The translations under genes and the position numbers were made by a program. The notes beneath the pieces were generated by a model that saw only the letters and a program-made list of their open reading frames with translations, ran no database searches and was not told the DNA's origin. A stretch of DNA of 64,000 nucleotides, from contig CM028132.1 of NCBI GenBank assembly GCA_016271365.2, positions 1,188,713,001 to 1,188,777,000 of the forward strand, written 5' to 3'. Numbering within the stretch: the first letter of the stretch is position 1; each line of letters begins with the position of its first letter. Shown here in pieces: positions 45,627-56,149 of the stretch. The DNA is from Neoceratodus forsteri. Lineage: Eukaryota; Chordata; Ceratodontiformes; Ceratodontidae.

Positions 45627-46350
45627 TGCCAGTGACCCGGGCTTGGGAACGACCCTCGGGTCATCGGGGTGCCGGTACGGGTGGGGGGTGGCGAGAGGCG
45701 GAGCAGGATCTAGCACCTAACGGAAGCTCTCCTCTTCTGGGGTGGTTCTCACACCCCCATTCCTCCATTGTTCTGCTGCCACCAGGTAGAAGAAGAAGAA
45801 TCAGCATTTATATAGCACTTTTCATACACAGTATCCCAAAGCACTTTACAATCAATGCTAGACTGCTAGTGAAGTGACTGAATGTGTGGTGGCGGCCATA
45901 TCGCACATCATCACCCACACACAGTGTGGATAATTGCAAGAACCGGTTTATAGGAAGGGGAATGTTGGCCAGGACACCGGGAATGTTCTCTGCTCTTTGT
46001 GAAGAGTGCTCTGGGTTCTTTTACTTCCACCTGGACACCCACCAGGACAACACCAGGATGGGCAGAAGGGACCTTGGTTTAACATCCCATCCGAAGGACG
46101 GCACACCCCAGCAGTACAGCAGCCCACAATACTGCACTTGGATGCCAGCGATTTTTAGGTGCAAGTCCAATCCCGGTGTGGGACAAGAACCCAAGACCTT
46201 CTGGTCCAGAGGCAGATGTGCTACCAACTGAGCCACACTGATGTGGTGGCAGCACAGGCAGGAGGGGGCATCAAGTTGGGAGGACCTCCGCATGTGCGCA
46301 TGCATGTCCGGGAATAGGGGAGAGTGAAAATGGGAAAAAACACATAAAAT
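45627..46350 (+). mobile_element. SINE of the 55.0 kb family, split by another SINE
   Basis: 45627-45785 and about 46244-46350 resemble the SINE at 55005-55571. Shared features are a gcgagaggcggagcaggatc-like block, ctctcctc followed by gggtgg, and gcagcacaggcaggaggggg against ggcacaggcagg. The head is 5'-truncated. The block between is a separate tRNA-derived SINE. Confidence 0.55.
45786..46243 (-). mobile_element. tRNA-derived SINE with conserved core (V-SINE-like)
   Basis: On the minus strand the head reads GTGTGGCTCAGTTGGTAGCA (D-arm/A-box region), then an anticodon-arm-like stretch and CTTGGGTTCTTGTCCCAC (T-arm/B-box region). The body contains cgtccttcggatgggatgtt followed by aaaccaaggtccc, a core known from widespread vertebrate tRNA SINEs. 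The 3' tail is tgctatataaatgctgattc then (TTC)n, an L2-type tail. It is nearly full length at about 455 bp. Confidence 0.8.
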
Positions 46351-46375
46351 ACATAATGAAAAAATAGAAAAACTA

Positions 46376-46960
46376 ATAAATATATGTACCATTAATTGCA
46401 AGAAAACTATGTTAATGCAGGCATTAAGGTTGAAGAACACAAAGCACACAAAGTAGGGAAAAACATTAGGGTTTTGGGTCTCCAGAGTGTTTGCAAATTA
46501 GTGGTGGAGTCTTCCTTGGGGTTGTCATCCCTAATCCCCCCGAGCAAACAAGGTCAGACATGATCTATTTTCTTCACGCTGGGCCCTGTGTAAAGAAAGC
46601 TATGACAGCTTCTATTGGCAACATGTGACAGGTTATACTTCTCTACCTTTGAAGAGTAGATCACTGTGAGGCGCTGGTTCGGAGCTGTACCTTGTGCTTC
46701 AGATAGGAGGCTAGGGACTGGGGGGAGGGGTGGGCATTAGGGTTGACAACCCCAAGGAAGCCCCCACCACTGATTCACCAACACTCCAGAGACCAAAAAT
46801 CGTAATGCTTTTCATTTCCTTACTTTGTGTTCTTTGCTTTCTTCAACCCTAATGCCTGCATTGATGTAGTCTGTTGCAATTCATTTCACTTCTTTTTCTG
46901 ATAGTGGAATCATATCCTCATTTGCTTATATTCCTTTGAGACCTGTGCAAAATTAAATAA
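46376..46960. repeat. FB2 fold-back segment
   Basis: The left arm (about 46385-46545) includes ttccttggggttgtcatccc. The right arm (about 46733-46905) includes its complement gggttgacaaccccaaggaa. Arms also share cattagggttttgggtctcc with its complement, and ttaatgcaggcattaaggtt with its complement. The spacer is about 185 bp. A terminal phrase, ttttctgatagtggaatc, closes it. Confidence 0.75.
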
Positions 46961-47219
46961 ATACAGTACTGGAGACAGTCCTGATCCAGTGCATGGGCCC
47001 ATCATGCCTCGACACACGTTACTACCTTGTGAGAAAAGGGTCCCTGGCCCTCTACAAGGTGTCATATGTACACCAAAACACCGCTCCATCCCTCCCCAGG
47101 CTTCCCTACCAGCCTTGGTCTATGAAACTGGCTCTCTGAGCTCACACCTGAACTCAGGTCTCTGGCACGGAAAGGCAGTGTGGTCCCTACAGGGCCAATG
47201 AACATACCTGTAAACAGCG
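46961..47219 (+). repeat. Segment linking FB2 to PAL
   Basis: Matches 54460-54770 in order: agacagtcctga, gtgcatgggccca, aggtgtcat.tgtacacc, cacacctgaactca, ctggcacgg.aaggca. Together with its position this shows that FB2 is followed by this linker and then PAL at two loci. Confidence 0.7.
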
Positions 47220-47728
47220 TTAGTTCATAATGTTTTTTTTTTGTGACATTTTGACCCCCAAATTTCAACAGTGTCTTTTTATGACCCCTCCATCTGAACA
47301 TAACAGGTGTCATTTAATAACATACTGGACAAAACATAATTTCACACCAGCAGTGCGAAGTCACATGTTGGCCAGGATGTGAAAAACAACAGTTGTCACA
47401 TTCATGAGGTGGTGTGACAAAATGGCTACGCTGAAAATGTGGGGTTTAAATATTGAAAATTACCAAAGTTATAAACGTTTGTAGAAAAATGATAACATAC
47501 CTTAATAATTTTGTTGTTTTTTAATATTTTGACCCCAAATTTTCAACATAGTCTTCTGATGACCCCACCTCATGAACCACATGGGTGAAAATTTTCAAGT
47601 TACCGCCGAAATGTCATTTCATGCCACAGGTGCAAAAAACACATTTCGGCCAGGATGTGAAAAATGACAGCTGTAATGTTCATGAGTTGGTGTGAAAAAA
47701 TGGCTGTTGTAAATTTGGGGTCAAATAG
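47220..47728. repeat. PAL array (two units)
   Basis: Self-complementary units with centres near 47350 and 47625. Phrases include ttttgaccccaaattttcaa, cctcatgaac and complements. The second unit is cut at 47728 by a CR1 and continues at 52203. Confidence 0.8.
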
Positions 47729-47840
47729 AAGCATAGAAACATAGAAGTTGACGGCAGATATGGACTGCAAGGCCCATCCAGTCTGCCCATTTCTTTTTCT
47801 ACCTTATGAATGTGCCATCAGCCTTTGCTCTGTCAATGAC

Positions 47841-50660
47841 CTATCTAGTCATACTCATCTGTATTGCCCCCTCATGCCTATCCCATGCCTGTCTGAAGCC
47901 CTGCACTGTATTCATATCCACCACTTCCTGAGGTAGGCCATTCCATGCATCCACCACCCTTTCTGTGAAAAAGAACTTCCTCACATTACCCCTTAATTGG
48001 CCTCCCTCTAATCTCATGCTGTGTCCTCTTGTCCTGCTATTTTTCTTATATTGAAACATGTTAGACTCTTTCACCTTATTAATGCTCTTAAGGTGTTTGA
48101 ATGTTTCGATCATACCACTTCTCTCCCTTCTTTGCTCTAGGGTATACATATTGAGCTCCATTAATCTGTCCTCATATGTTTTCTGATGCAGTCACTGCAC
48201 CATTTTGGTTTCCCTTCTCTGGACTGCCTTAATTTGGTGAACGTCCTTGTGCAGGTGCAGCCTCCAGTACTGCCACGAGTACTCCAGATGGGGCCTAACC
48301 AGTGTCTTGTAAAGAGGGATTATTACCTCCCTCTTACGATGTGTGATACCCCTACTAATGCACCCCAACATCCCCCTAGCCTTACCTACTGCTTTAGTGG
48401 TCTGCCTGGATGATTTCAGGTAATCTGTGATGATGCCCAAGTCTCTTTCTTCCCTTGTGACTGCCAACAACTCCCCTCCCAGCTTATAGGTTGCTTCAGG
48501 GTTTCTCTTCTCTATGTGCACATGATCTTGCACTTCTTTGTGTTAAACCCCAGTTGCCACTCTTCCGACCATTTTGCCAGTTTATCCAGATCTCTTCTCA
48601 TTCTGCCCACCCCATCTGGATCTTCTACTCTGTTGCAGATCTTGGTGTCATCTGCGAACAGACAAACCTTACCCTCCAGTCCATCTGCAATGTCACTGAT
48701 GAAGATATTGAAGAGGACTGGCCCCAGGGTTGATCCCTGAGGTACCCCACTTGTGACTTGCATCTCTTCTGACTGTGTATCATTTACTACCACTCTCTGT
48801 TTTATGCTCGTCAACCAGTTTGCCACCCAGTTGACCAACTTCTGACCCACCACAAGCCTACCCAGCTTATTAATCAATCTTCTATGTGGAACAGCATCGA
48901 AAGCTTTGTTGAAGTCAAGGTAGGTGACATCAACTGCTCCTACTTGATCCACCACTCTGGTTACCCAGTCAAAGAAATCTATGAGATTAGTTTGACGGGA
49001 CCTTCCTGTTGTAAACCCATGCTGTCTTGGATCCTGTGCTCCTATGGATTCTAGGTGTTGCACTATCCTTTCTTTAAGGAGTGCCTCCATAATCTTGCCC
49101 ACTACTGAGGTAAGACTGACTGGTCTGTAGTTCCCTGCCTCCTCCCTGCTACCACTCTTGTGAAACGGGATCACATGAACCTTTTTCCAGTCTTCTGGGA
49201 CCTCTCCTGTGCTCAGAGACTCACTAAACAGTTCTGATAATGACTCTGCTAGTTCCACCCTTAGCTCCTTTAGTACCCTGGGATGTATGCCATCAGGTCC
49301 CATTGCCTTGTCCACCCTGAGCTTATCAAGCTCTTGTAGGACTCTTTCTTTTGTGAAGGGACTAGTGCATACCTCCCTCCCCCCGTGTCCATGGTGCTAA
49401 ACTGTGGGCCCTGCCCTACCTTCTCCTCAGTAAATACTGAGCAGAAGTATCTATTTAGGATAGATGCTTTTACATGGTCCTCCTCCTCACACACCCCCTT
49501 ATCCCCTTTGATCTTAGCAATACCACCTCTGGACTTTCTCCTTTCACTAATGCATCTATAGAAAGTCTTGTCACCTTCTTTTACTGTATGTGCTAGTGTT
49601 TCCTTGGTTTAGGCCTTTGCCTGCCTTACTGCCTTCCCTGCTTCCCTTAAGGACGCTTTGGTATGCCTCCCTATCTTCATCCCGCTGCATTCCTTATATT
49701 TCCTGAAGGTCAGCCTTTGGCCTGACCTTTTCTGTTACTGTTTTTAGAACCAAAGGGTTTCTTCTTCTTTTGCACTTCCTTTCTCTCTAACACAATGGGA
49801 TGTTGCTTCAAGTATTGCATCCTTAATGCTTGCCCACTTTGCCTGTACCCCTCACCTGTATTTCTTCTTGCCAGGCTAGCTTTACTCTGTTGGCCATCTT
49901 ATCAAAGTCAGCTCCTCTGAAGTCCCATATGTTTGCCTTGGAATGGGATGATTTAGTTCTAGTTGCCAAATTGAACCATACCATGTGATGGTCACTGGCT
50001 CCCAGGTGACCTTCTACCTGAAGATCTGTGATCCTTTCCCTGTTAGTCAGTACTAGATCTAAGATAGCCCTGTCTCTTGTGGGTTGTTGTACCAGTTGTT
50101 TGAGGGCCTCCCCCTGCAGGGAATCCACTATGTGTCTAGTTCTGGCAGATGTTCCTGCTGGTATTGACCAATCTGTATCTGGCATGTTGAAGTCTCCCAT
50201 TGTCAGACCCTCCCCTTTAGCTGTCATGTTTTGTATATCTTCTAACAGTAATGTATCTACGTCCTCCCCCTGGTCTGGAGGCCTGTAGACAACCCCAGTT
50301 TGTATGGCTGTCCCATGTCCTGTTTCCAGGGTGACCCACAGTTCTTATGGCTCCTTATGTGCATTCTGAAATTCTGTAGCTTTGATATTTTCGTTGACAT
50401 AAAGGGCCACTCCACCCTCCCTTTTGCACCTCGGTCTCTTCTGAACAGTACATAGCCAGGTACTGAAGTCTCCCAAGTGTGGTTACTGGTAAACCATGTC
50501 TCACTTATGGCTACTATGTCCAGTTTAGCCTCTGTCATTATTGGCTGCAGGTCTGGGATATTGTATCCCAGACTGCGAGCATTTTTGTACATGATTTTCC
50601 ATTGGCCAGATTTCAGTGTTAGTTGTTGGGTGAGGTCTGGCATTTCCCCTGTGCATCATA
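47841..50660 (-). pseudogene. CR1 ORF2 of copy 2, few lesions
   Basis: Endonuclease: KLDIVAISETWFTSNHTWET (50257-50643), then GDFNMPDTDWS and GASDHHMVWFNLATRTKSSH (49823-50227). RT: one open stretch of 267 codons (48512-49315) with DKAMGPDGIHPRVLKELRVE, NYRPVSLTSVVGKIMEALLK, GVPQGSTLGPVLFNIFISDI and the catalytic CLFADDTKICNRV. C-terminal: ARGMLGCISRGITHRKREVI (48192-48533) and NVRKFFFTERVVDAWNGLPQ (47841-48161). Broken by several frame changes, but much better preserved than copy 1. Confidence 0.92.
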
Positions 50661-50799
50661 TGGGGAGCCAGACCTTTTTCCTTACCTGGTGATGCAGATG
50701 AACTACAAACATGCTGAACTCCTGTTTGACCACTAGCTGAGGGGGGAAGGGTGTTCTTCCCATTCGACGTATTGGGTGCTGCACCCTCTCCCATTTGCT

Positions 50800-51640
50800 A
50801 GTTTAAATATTCTGCAAAGACATCAAACTTCTGCCCCAATGTACTGACTCCCTCCTTAGTCAGATGCAGTCCATCAAATTTAAAGAACTTTCGCTCCCAA
50901 AACTATTGCCAGTTCCCTACAAATTTGTGTCTTTTTTCCTGGCACCAGTCCTTGAGCCACATGTTTAGCTCCCCTAGCTCCCCTTCTGTGACCTTCCATC
51001 CATCTGCCCCCCTCTTCCAGACTGGCAGGATCTCAGAGGAAGGAGATGCTGGACGAAATGGATGATCGTTTGTCTCCCAGCCTGGACAGGTGTTCCTTAG
51101 TCTCCACAACTGACCGTCTGGCGAGATCATTAGTCCCAATGTGCACCAGGACATCAATGTTTTCTTCTGCTTCCTGTACAATTTTAGCAATGCTGTCAGT
51201 GTCTGTCCATGCTGATGTACCTGGGAGACATCTGACCATTACCCCTGGCTGGAGATAGGTATCAACTCCCCAAATCATGGAGTCTCCTATGATCAGAAGT
51301 TTTTTGATTTCCTTGGTGCTTTTTTTGTTTTGGTTCCTGTTTTGGGTGAGTTTTGTTGTGCTAGCTCCTGTGCTGCAGTGTCCTGCTCTGCAGTGTCCTC
51401 TGCCCCTTTGTTTGATTTCAGAGATAGAGGCAGACACCTGTTTGTGGTTTTTATATGGTTTGTGGAGGTGATATGTTGGAGAGCACCGAGTGATGGGGCA
51501 CTCGATTTGCCCATCCTAACCCCCTGCCAACCTCCCGGACCAACTACCCTCTGCGGTCGAGGTGCTTCTGTTGAATGTTTGGGAAATGGTGGGTGGTTCT
51601 TATAATATAATTCCTCCTGAATATGCAATTTGAGGCATGT
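50800..51640 (-). pseudogene. CR1 ORF1 of copy 2 with esterase domain
   Basis: 51033-51437 encodes KEIKKLLIIGDSMIWGVDTY, with the GDS nucleophile block, and DVLVHIGTNDLARRS, with the GxND block of SGNH/GDSL hydrolases. 50903-51190 continues with the C-terminal part in another frame (LGELNMWLKDWCQEKRH). This esterase is known from vertebrate CR1 and L2 ORF1 proteins, where it is thought to act on membranes or RNP trafficking. Frame changes disable it. Confidence 0.85.
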
Positions 51641-52202
51641 AATCTCTGCCCATGCTGCCGGAAGCTGAGCCCTTAGATCTCCAATGGTCCAGCATGTAGG
51701 ACAATGTCCTAAATCCTGTAAAACTGCCCTTCTGAAAAGTGTCCCCGCAGTACCTGCAGTTAATAATATCCATTCTGGATAAGTTGCTGGGTTTATAACC
51801 TGGTCAGAGTAATTAGAAAGAAGAAAATGAAAGCAAAAGTTTGATTTTGTGTTTTGTTTGTTTTTGTATAACTTGTTATAACAAGTTAAATTACTTGTGC
51901 CCCTGTAAATGAGGTCACTGTGTGGATACCCCTCTGATCTGCCCCTTCCTGCTTTGCTACAGGAAATATCACAACTGTGCTACCCTATAAAAGGAGTGTA
52001 GTGTGGGGTGGTTGGGGATGGGGGTAGGTGACCGGACCCTTCCCCTGCCAAAAAAGAAGAACCACGGATGAAAGAAAAAAGGAGGCAAGAGCAAAAACAA
52101 TCAGCTAGCAACAAATGCAGTAGCCCTGAAAGCTTATCCTAATGATAGGTAAAACTGTAAAACCTGTAAAGCACCACCTGTAATAATCTGACAGAAGATA
52201 TA

Positions 52203-52515
52203 CCCTGTAACAATATTGAAAATTACCAAAGTTATGACGTAGAAACATTTTAATGTATGCTCATAACTTGGTCATTTTTTTATATTTTTTGCCCAAATTT
52301 TCAACATGGCCTTTTTGGAACCTTACCTCATGAACAATGGTGGTGAGATTATGTAAATCTGGCCTGAAAGGTGATTTCACGCAGTGACCATGAAATCACT
52401 TTTCGGGCTGGATTTACATAACTTCACTGCCATTGTTCATGAGGTGATGTCCCAAAAGGTCCATGTTGAACATTTGGGCAAAAAATATGAACAAATGTCC
52501 AAGTTATGAGGAAAA
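52203..52515. repeat. PAL unit, one clear palindrome
   Basis: Centre near 52388: gtgatttca (52369 on) faces tgaaatcac. Arms extend about 120 bp each, with tttgcccaaattttcaacat and atgttgaacatttgggcaaa as outer landmarks. Confidence 0.85.
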
Positions 52516-52570
52516 GTTTGAAATCTTTTGAAATACAGTACATGATATGGCACTTACCTGTTTTCCTCAG

Positions 52571-52650
52571 TTCCTGGTACGGTACTGAAGAGTGAAGACG
52601 TGTCTCTGATCCAGTGAGGATTATGGCATTGAACCTGGGCTCAGCAGTCA
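52571..52650 (+). other. MOD module, variant 1, donor lost
   Basis: Preceded by ttttcctcag. The core ggtactgaagagtgaagacg aligns with the other variant-1 modules. The downstream GTAAGT is not kept here. The sequence cagtcactatagagtaag stands in its place. On the minus strand CAGGTAAGTGCC (52552-52563) is a donor-like sequence next to the plus-strand acceptor. Confidence 0.5.
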
Positions 52651-52659
52651 CTATAGAGT

Positions 52660-53340
52660 AAGGGGGATGTGGGGCGTGCTGAGTCAGGGGGTTGGGGTGG
52701 GGATGTTGACAGGCAATGAGGGACTGTTTTCTTTATTTCAAGTTAAATTAAAAAAGGCGAAAAATGTCACAGGACAGTTTTCTTTTTCCAAGGTACCTCA
52801 CTCTGATACTGTGGATTGGTTACCCCAGTAACTGTATGATACTTGTGGGCACCAGGAGTGGGCATCCCAGTGTCCCAGACTGCTGGCTTGGGGGTAGGGA
52901 GGTTGTGTACACCGACACCGGGGATTGGGCACTCTAGTATAGGCAAGTTGAAAGTAGGGGAGTTGTGGGGAAGACATTACAGAAGGGAGGGAGAAGGGAC
53001 AGTTTTATTTAACATAATGTACCTACAACACTGTGGACTGGGCACCACTGTGTTAGCGAGATACTTGAGGGCTGCAAGGATTGGGTGCCCCTGGTGTCTC
53101 AGACTGCTGGCAGGGTGGGGGGAATATTGGAGTACCCTGACAACAGGGATTGGGCACCCTGGTGTTGGCAGATAAACATGGCTAGGGTGGGGGGGTGAAA
53201 ACAAAACAAAAAGGGGGGAGAGGAACTGGCACCAGTGGTGGGCACCCCAGTGTCCACATACATAAAAACAGCAAGGGCAGTTAGCTGGCACTGCGGATTG
53301 GGCACCATGGTGTCCAGCTCAAATGTAGGAAGCCACTTAA
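52660..53340 (+). repeat. GR segment and 222-bp tandem repeat (MS position)
   Basis: Pyrimidine blocks near 52730 and 52780 end in AAG in this copy. From 52805, two imperfect units of about 222 bp repeat: tgatactgtggattgg (52813) against caacactgtggactgg (53026), and gactgctggcttggggg (52879) against gactgctggcagggtgg (53101). Confidence 0.65.
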
Positions 53341-53499
53341 ACATATAAAGGCAGTGCTCACTAATTGACTACAAAATCAGATGCACAGCACATTCAATGG
53401 GGTGGGGCTATACACTGATATGTAGCCCCATCCACACTGAATGAAAACAGTGGGGATGGCATATGCAGACAGGGAACTGGCCCTGCCACCTGTTAAATG

Positions 53500-53935
53500 A
53501 GAGGATGTTTGTAATATGACCACATGACTTCATATGGTTGTATAAATTCAGTTATTTTAGAACGCCCTTTTTTTTAACTGTGCATGCTCAAAAATGAAAG
53601 TTTTTTTCACAAATATTTTAAAAACTGCTACAGTTTGGGAGACAAAAACAACAAAATCGCACAACTTGGGCCAAACTCAATCAAACCTGAAAGTTTCAGG
53701 TTTCAAATCCTACTAGTTTTTTAGTTATAGTTTAGCAAAAAAAAAAAGGCTTTAATTTTGGTGATTTGGGGGGTTTTGCCCCTTTGTAACTTTGCCCCCA
53801 CTGAAATGATTGCCACAGAATTTTCAAGATCCAGAGTCCAGATTTTATGTAAAGCATTGAACAGGGGCAAACTTATTAAGGTGCAAAAACTGGGGTTTAG
53901 CATTAAAGTGCTTACTCAACCCTAATATGCAGGCA
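53500..53935 (+). repeat. TR segment
   Basis: Shares aactgtgcatgctca, gggccaaactcaatcaaacc followed by tgaaagtttcaggtttcaaa, and aaggtgcaaaaactggggtt with 58.14-58.56 kb. No gene. Confidence 0.7.
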
Positions 53936-53947
53936 CTACTGCACCTG

Positions 53948-53978
<31 letters not shown>
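53948..53978. repeat. (TA)n microsatellite
   Basis: About 14 TA units between TR and FB2. Confidence 0.9.
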
Positions 53979-53981
<3 letters not shown>

Positions 53982-54450
53982 TGCAAAAGAAACTACATTA
54001 ATGCAGATACTAGGGTTCAAGAATGCAAAGAACACAAAGAAGGGAAATGTCAAAACATTAGGGATTTGGGTCTCTGGAGTATTGACAAACCAGTTGTGTG
54101 GTCTTCCTTGGGGTTGTCAACCCTAATGCCCACCCCCTTCCCCAGCCCATACCAAGTTGCAATTCCAAGCTAGTGCCTCATAGTGATACAGGATGGCCAA
54201 CACGTCGGGCCTGAGGGCCCTGCATGAAGACATCACATCTGAGCTAATTTACTCACGGGAGAGGGTGGGAATTAAGGTTAACAACCCCAAGGAAGACCTT
54301 ACCACTGATTCACCAGTACTTCAGAGACCCAAATCCCAAATGTTTTTTCATTTCCCTTCTTTGTGCGCTTTGTGTTCTTGAACCCTAATGTCTGCATTAA
54401 CATAGTTTTTTGTAATGAATTTCCCTTCTTTTTCTGATAGTGGAATTGTA
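53979..54450. repeat. FB2 fold-back segment
   Basis: Left arm (about 53985-54135) with cttccttggggttgtcaacc; right arm (about 54264-54415) with ggttaacaaccccaaggaag. The phrase ctagggttcaagaa pairs with ttcttgaaccctaat. The terminal phrase ttctttttctgatagtggaa follows. Confidence 0.75.
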
Positions 54451-54770
54451 TCCTCGTTTGCAATTAGATAAATACTATACTGCAGACAGTCCTGACCCAG
54501 TGTATGGGCCCAGCAGGCCACAAGACACATGTCAATACCTTGTGGGGAAGGTTCCCTGACCCAACACAGGGTATCAGGTCTGCACCAAAATAGTGCTCTG
54601 TTCCTACCCAAGCCAGGACTGCTGCTGCATGCTACAGCATCTTCCCCATCTGCCTTGTCCCGTTAAACTGGATCACCGAATTCACACCTGAACTCATATC
54701 ACTGGCACGGTAAGGCAACGTGGTCACCAAGTGGTGCAATGGACATCCCTGCAAACAATGTTACTTAATA
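54451..54770 (+). repeat. Linker between FB2 and PAL
   Basis: Collinear with 46961-47219 (agacagtcctga, gtgtatgggcccagc, cacacctgaactcat, ctggcacggtaaggca). Confidence 0.7.
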
Positions 54771-55004
54771 AATTCTTGTTTTTTTAATATTTTGACCCCA
54801 AACTTTCAACATAGTCTTCCTATGACCCCACCTCATGAACCCATTAAGTGAAAATGTTTAGATCCCTGCCAAAATGCCATTCTGCACCACAGTTGTGAAA
54901 ACACATTTTGGCCAAGATGTGAAAAATGACAGCTATAATGTTCATGAGGTGCTGTGAAAAAATGGCTATTTTGAAAATTTGGAGTCAAAATATTGAAAAT
55001 TACC
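54771..55004. repeat. PAL unit, cut by a SINE
   Basis: Centre near 54890. It continues at 55572 after the SINE. Confidence 0.8.
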
Positions 55005-55571
55005 CGGCCCGGTGGCGCTGAGGGTTGAGGCACTGGGCACCACACCTCACGCCATGCCAGCGATCCGGGTTCAGAAACAGACTCGGGCCATTGGGGGGCG
55101 GAGGGGTGGAGGAGGATTGAGCATCCCAACTGATGCTCTCCTCCTCCAGGGGTGGGTTCCTGGGGTGCCTTGAGCACCCGACACAATGGTGCCTGTGGAA
55201 GCATAGGTATCGGGGCACAGGCAGGTCTTTGGAACTGGGGAGGGGAGGACATTATGGGCACTTGGCAATGATGTGCATCAGCACGTGCATCGTGTGTGCC
55301 GACATACTCAGGGGTAGTGGGACCTAAGAGGGAGAAAATGCAGAAAAAACCCTGTTCTATCCCAAGATGACGACTGGCCTAATCCTGGACTAACTACCAC
55401 GGGCAGACCCCCATGTGTGCAGGCACTTCAGAAGGAAGAAGGTAAGGGGGAGGAAGGCCAACACTCTAGGAGCAGACTCTGTGGTAGAATTGCTGGGGGT
55501 GATCAAGTCTGAAGGAGTGGGGTGAGTGGGTAGTATGGTGGGATAAAAAAAGAAAGTGCAAAAAAAAAAAT
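55005..55571 (+). mobile_element. tRNA-like SINE with 14-bp target duplication
   Basis: Bounded by TATTGAAAATTACC at 54991-55004 and 55572-55585. The head starts cggcccggtggcgctgaggg; a B-box-like gggttcagaaac is at 55067-55078, so the head is probably tRNA-related. The body is long (567 bp in total) and includes ctctcctcctccaggggtgg and ctgttctatcccaagatgac. It ends in an A-rich tail (aaaaaagaaagtgcaaaaaa). A truncated relative lies at 45.6-46.35 kb. Confidence 0.8.
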
Positions 55572-55860
55572 TATTGAAAATTACCAAAGTTATGTGCGTG
55601 CATGAAAATTTCAATGAATAAGTGTAACTTGACACATTTTAGAATTTTTCACGCAGTTGCGTAGCCTTTTGAGGACCCCACCTCATGAACACCGGTAGTG
55701 AAATGTTTATTCAGTCCCAAAAGGTGATTTCCTGCAGCAACCATGAAATCACCTTCTGGGCCCAATTAACAAAATTTAACTGACAGTGTACATGAGGTGA
55801 GGTCCCAAAAAGGCCATGTTGAAAATTTGGTGAAAAAATTCCGGAATATGACCAAGTTAT
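55572..55860. repeat. PAL unit
   Basis: Centre near 55738: aaggtgatttc (55721 on) faces gaaatcacctt (55745 on). Arms extend to aaaattaccaaagttatg on the left and aatatgaccaagttatgaac on the right. Confidence 0.85.
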
Positions 55861-55919
55861 GAACATAAATTCAAACTGCCATTGAAATACATTGTATAGC
55901 ACTTACCTGTATTCCTCAG

Positions 55920-55990
55920 TTCATGGTCTGGCTTTGAAGAGTGCAGACATGTCTCAGTCCACAGAAGATGACCATGTTCAACCTCAGCTG
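55920..55990 (+). other. MOD module, variant 1 (exon-like)
   Basis: 71 nt between tgtattcctcag and gtaagtataggg, strong acceptor- and donor-like sequences. The core is ggctttgaagagtgcagaca. The next polypyrimidine-AG (ctttatttcag, AG at 56097-56098) is 108 nt after the GT, and a second (tcttctttccag) follows at about 56142. The minus strand has the donor-like ACAGGTAAGTGC just upstream of the acceptor. Confidence 0.65.
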
Positions 55991-56149
55991 GTAAGTATAG
56001 GGTAAAGGGGAGAGTGTGGGGTGGTGGGTGCTCAGTGGGAGGGTCAGAATGGGGAAGGGGACAATGGTGATGATGATGGACTATTTTCTTTATTTCAGGA
56101 TTTCAGGTTAAAAAAAGATGTTGGATAATTTTCTTCTTTCCAGGTTTAC

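Larger units (their letters stand above)
47729..52202 (-). mobile_element. CR1 LINE, copy 2, near full length
   Basis: About 4.47 kb on the minus strand. The 3' end at 47729 has the CR1 tail (agcatagaaacatagaa). The element interrupts a PAL unit: ggggtcaaat lies on its left and atattgaaaattaccaaag on its right, a junction that is continuous in other PAL copies (for example near 47440-47465). Domain order is ORF2 C-terminus, RT, endonuclease, ORF1 esterase, then about 400 bp that should be the 5' UTR. Confidence 0.9.

Noticed and set aside
46170..46240. Functional tRNA gene on the minus strand
   Set aside because: The tRNA-like stretch is joined to a SINE core and an L2-type tail and the acceptor stem does not close, so it is a SINE head.
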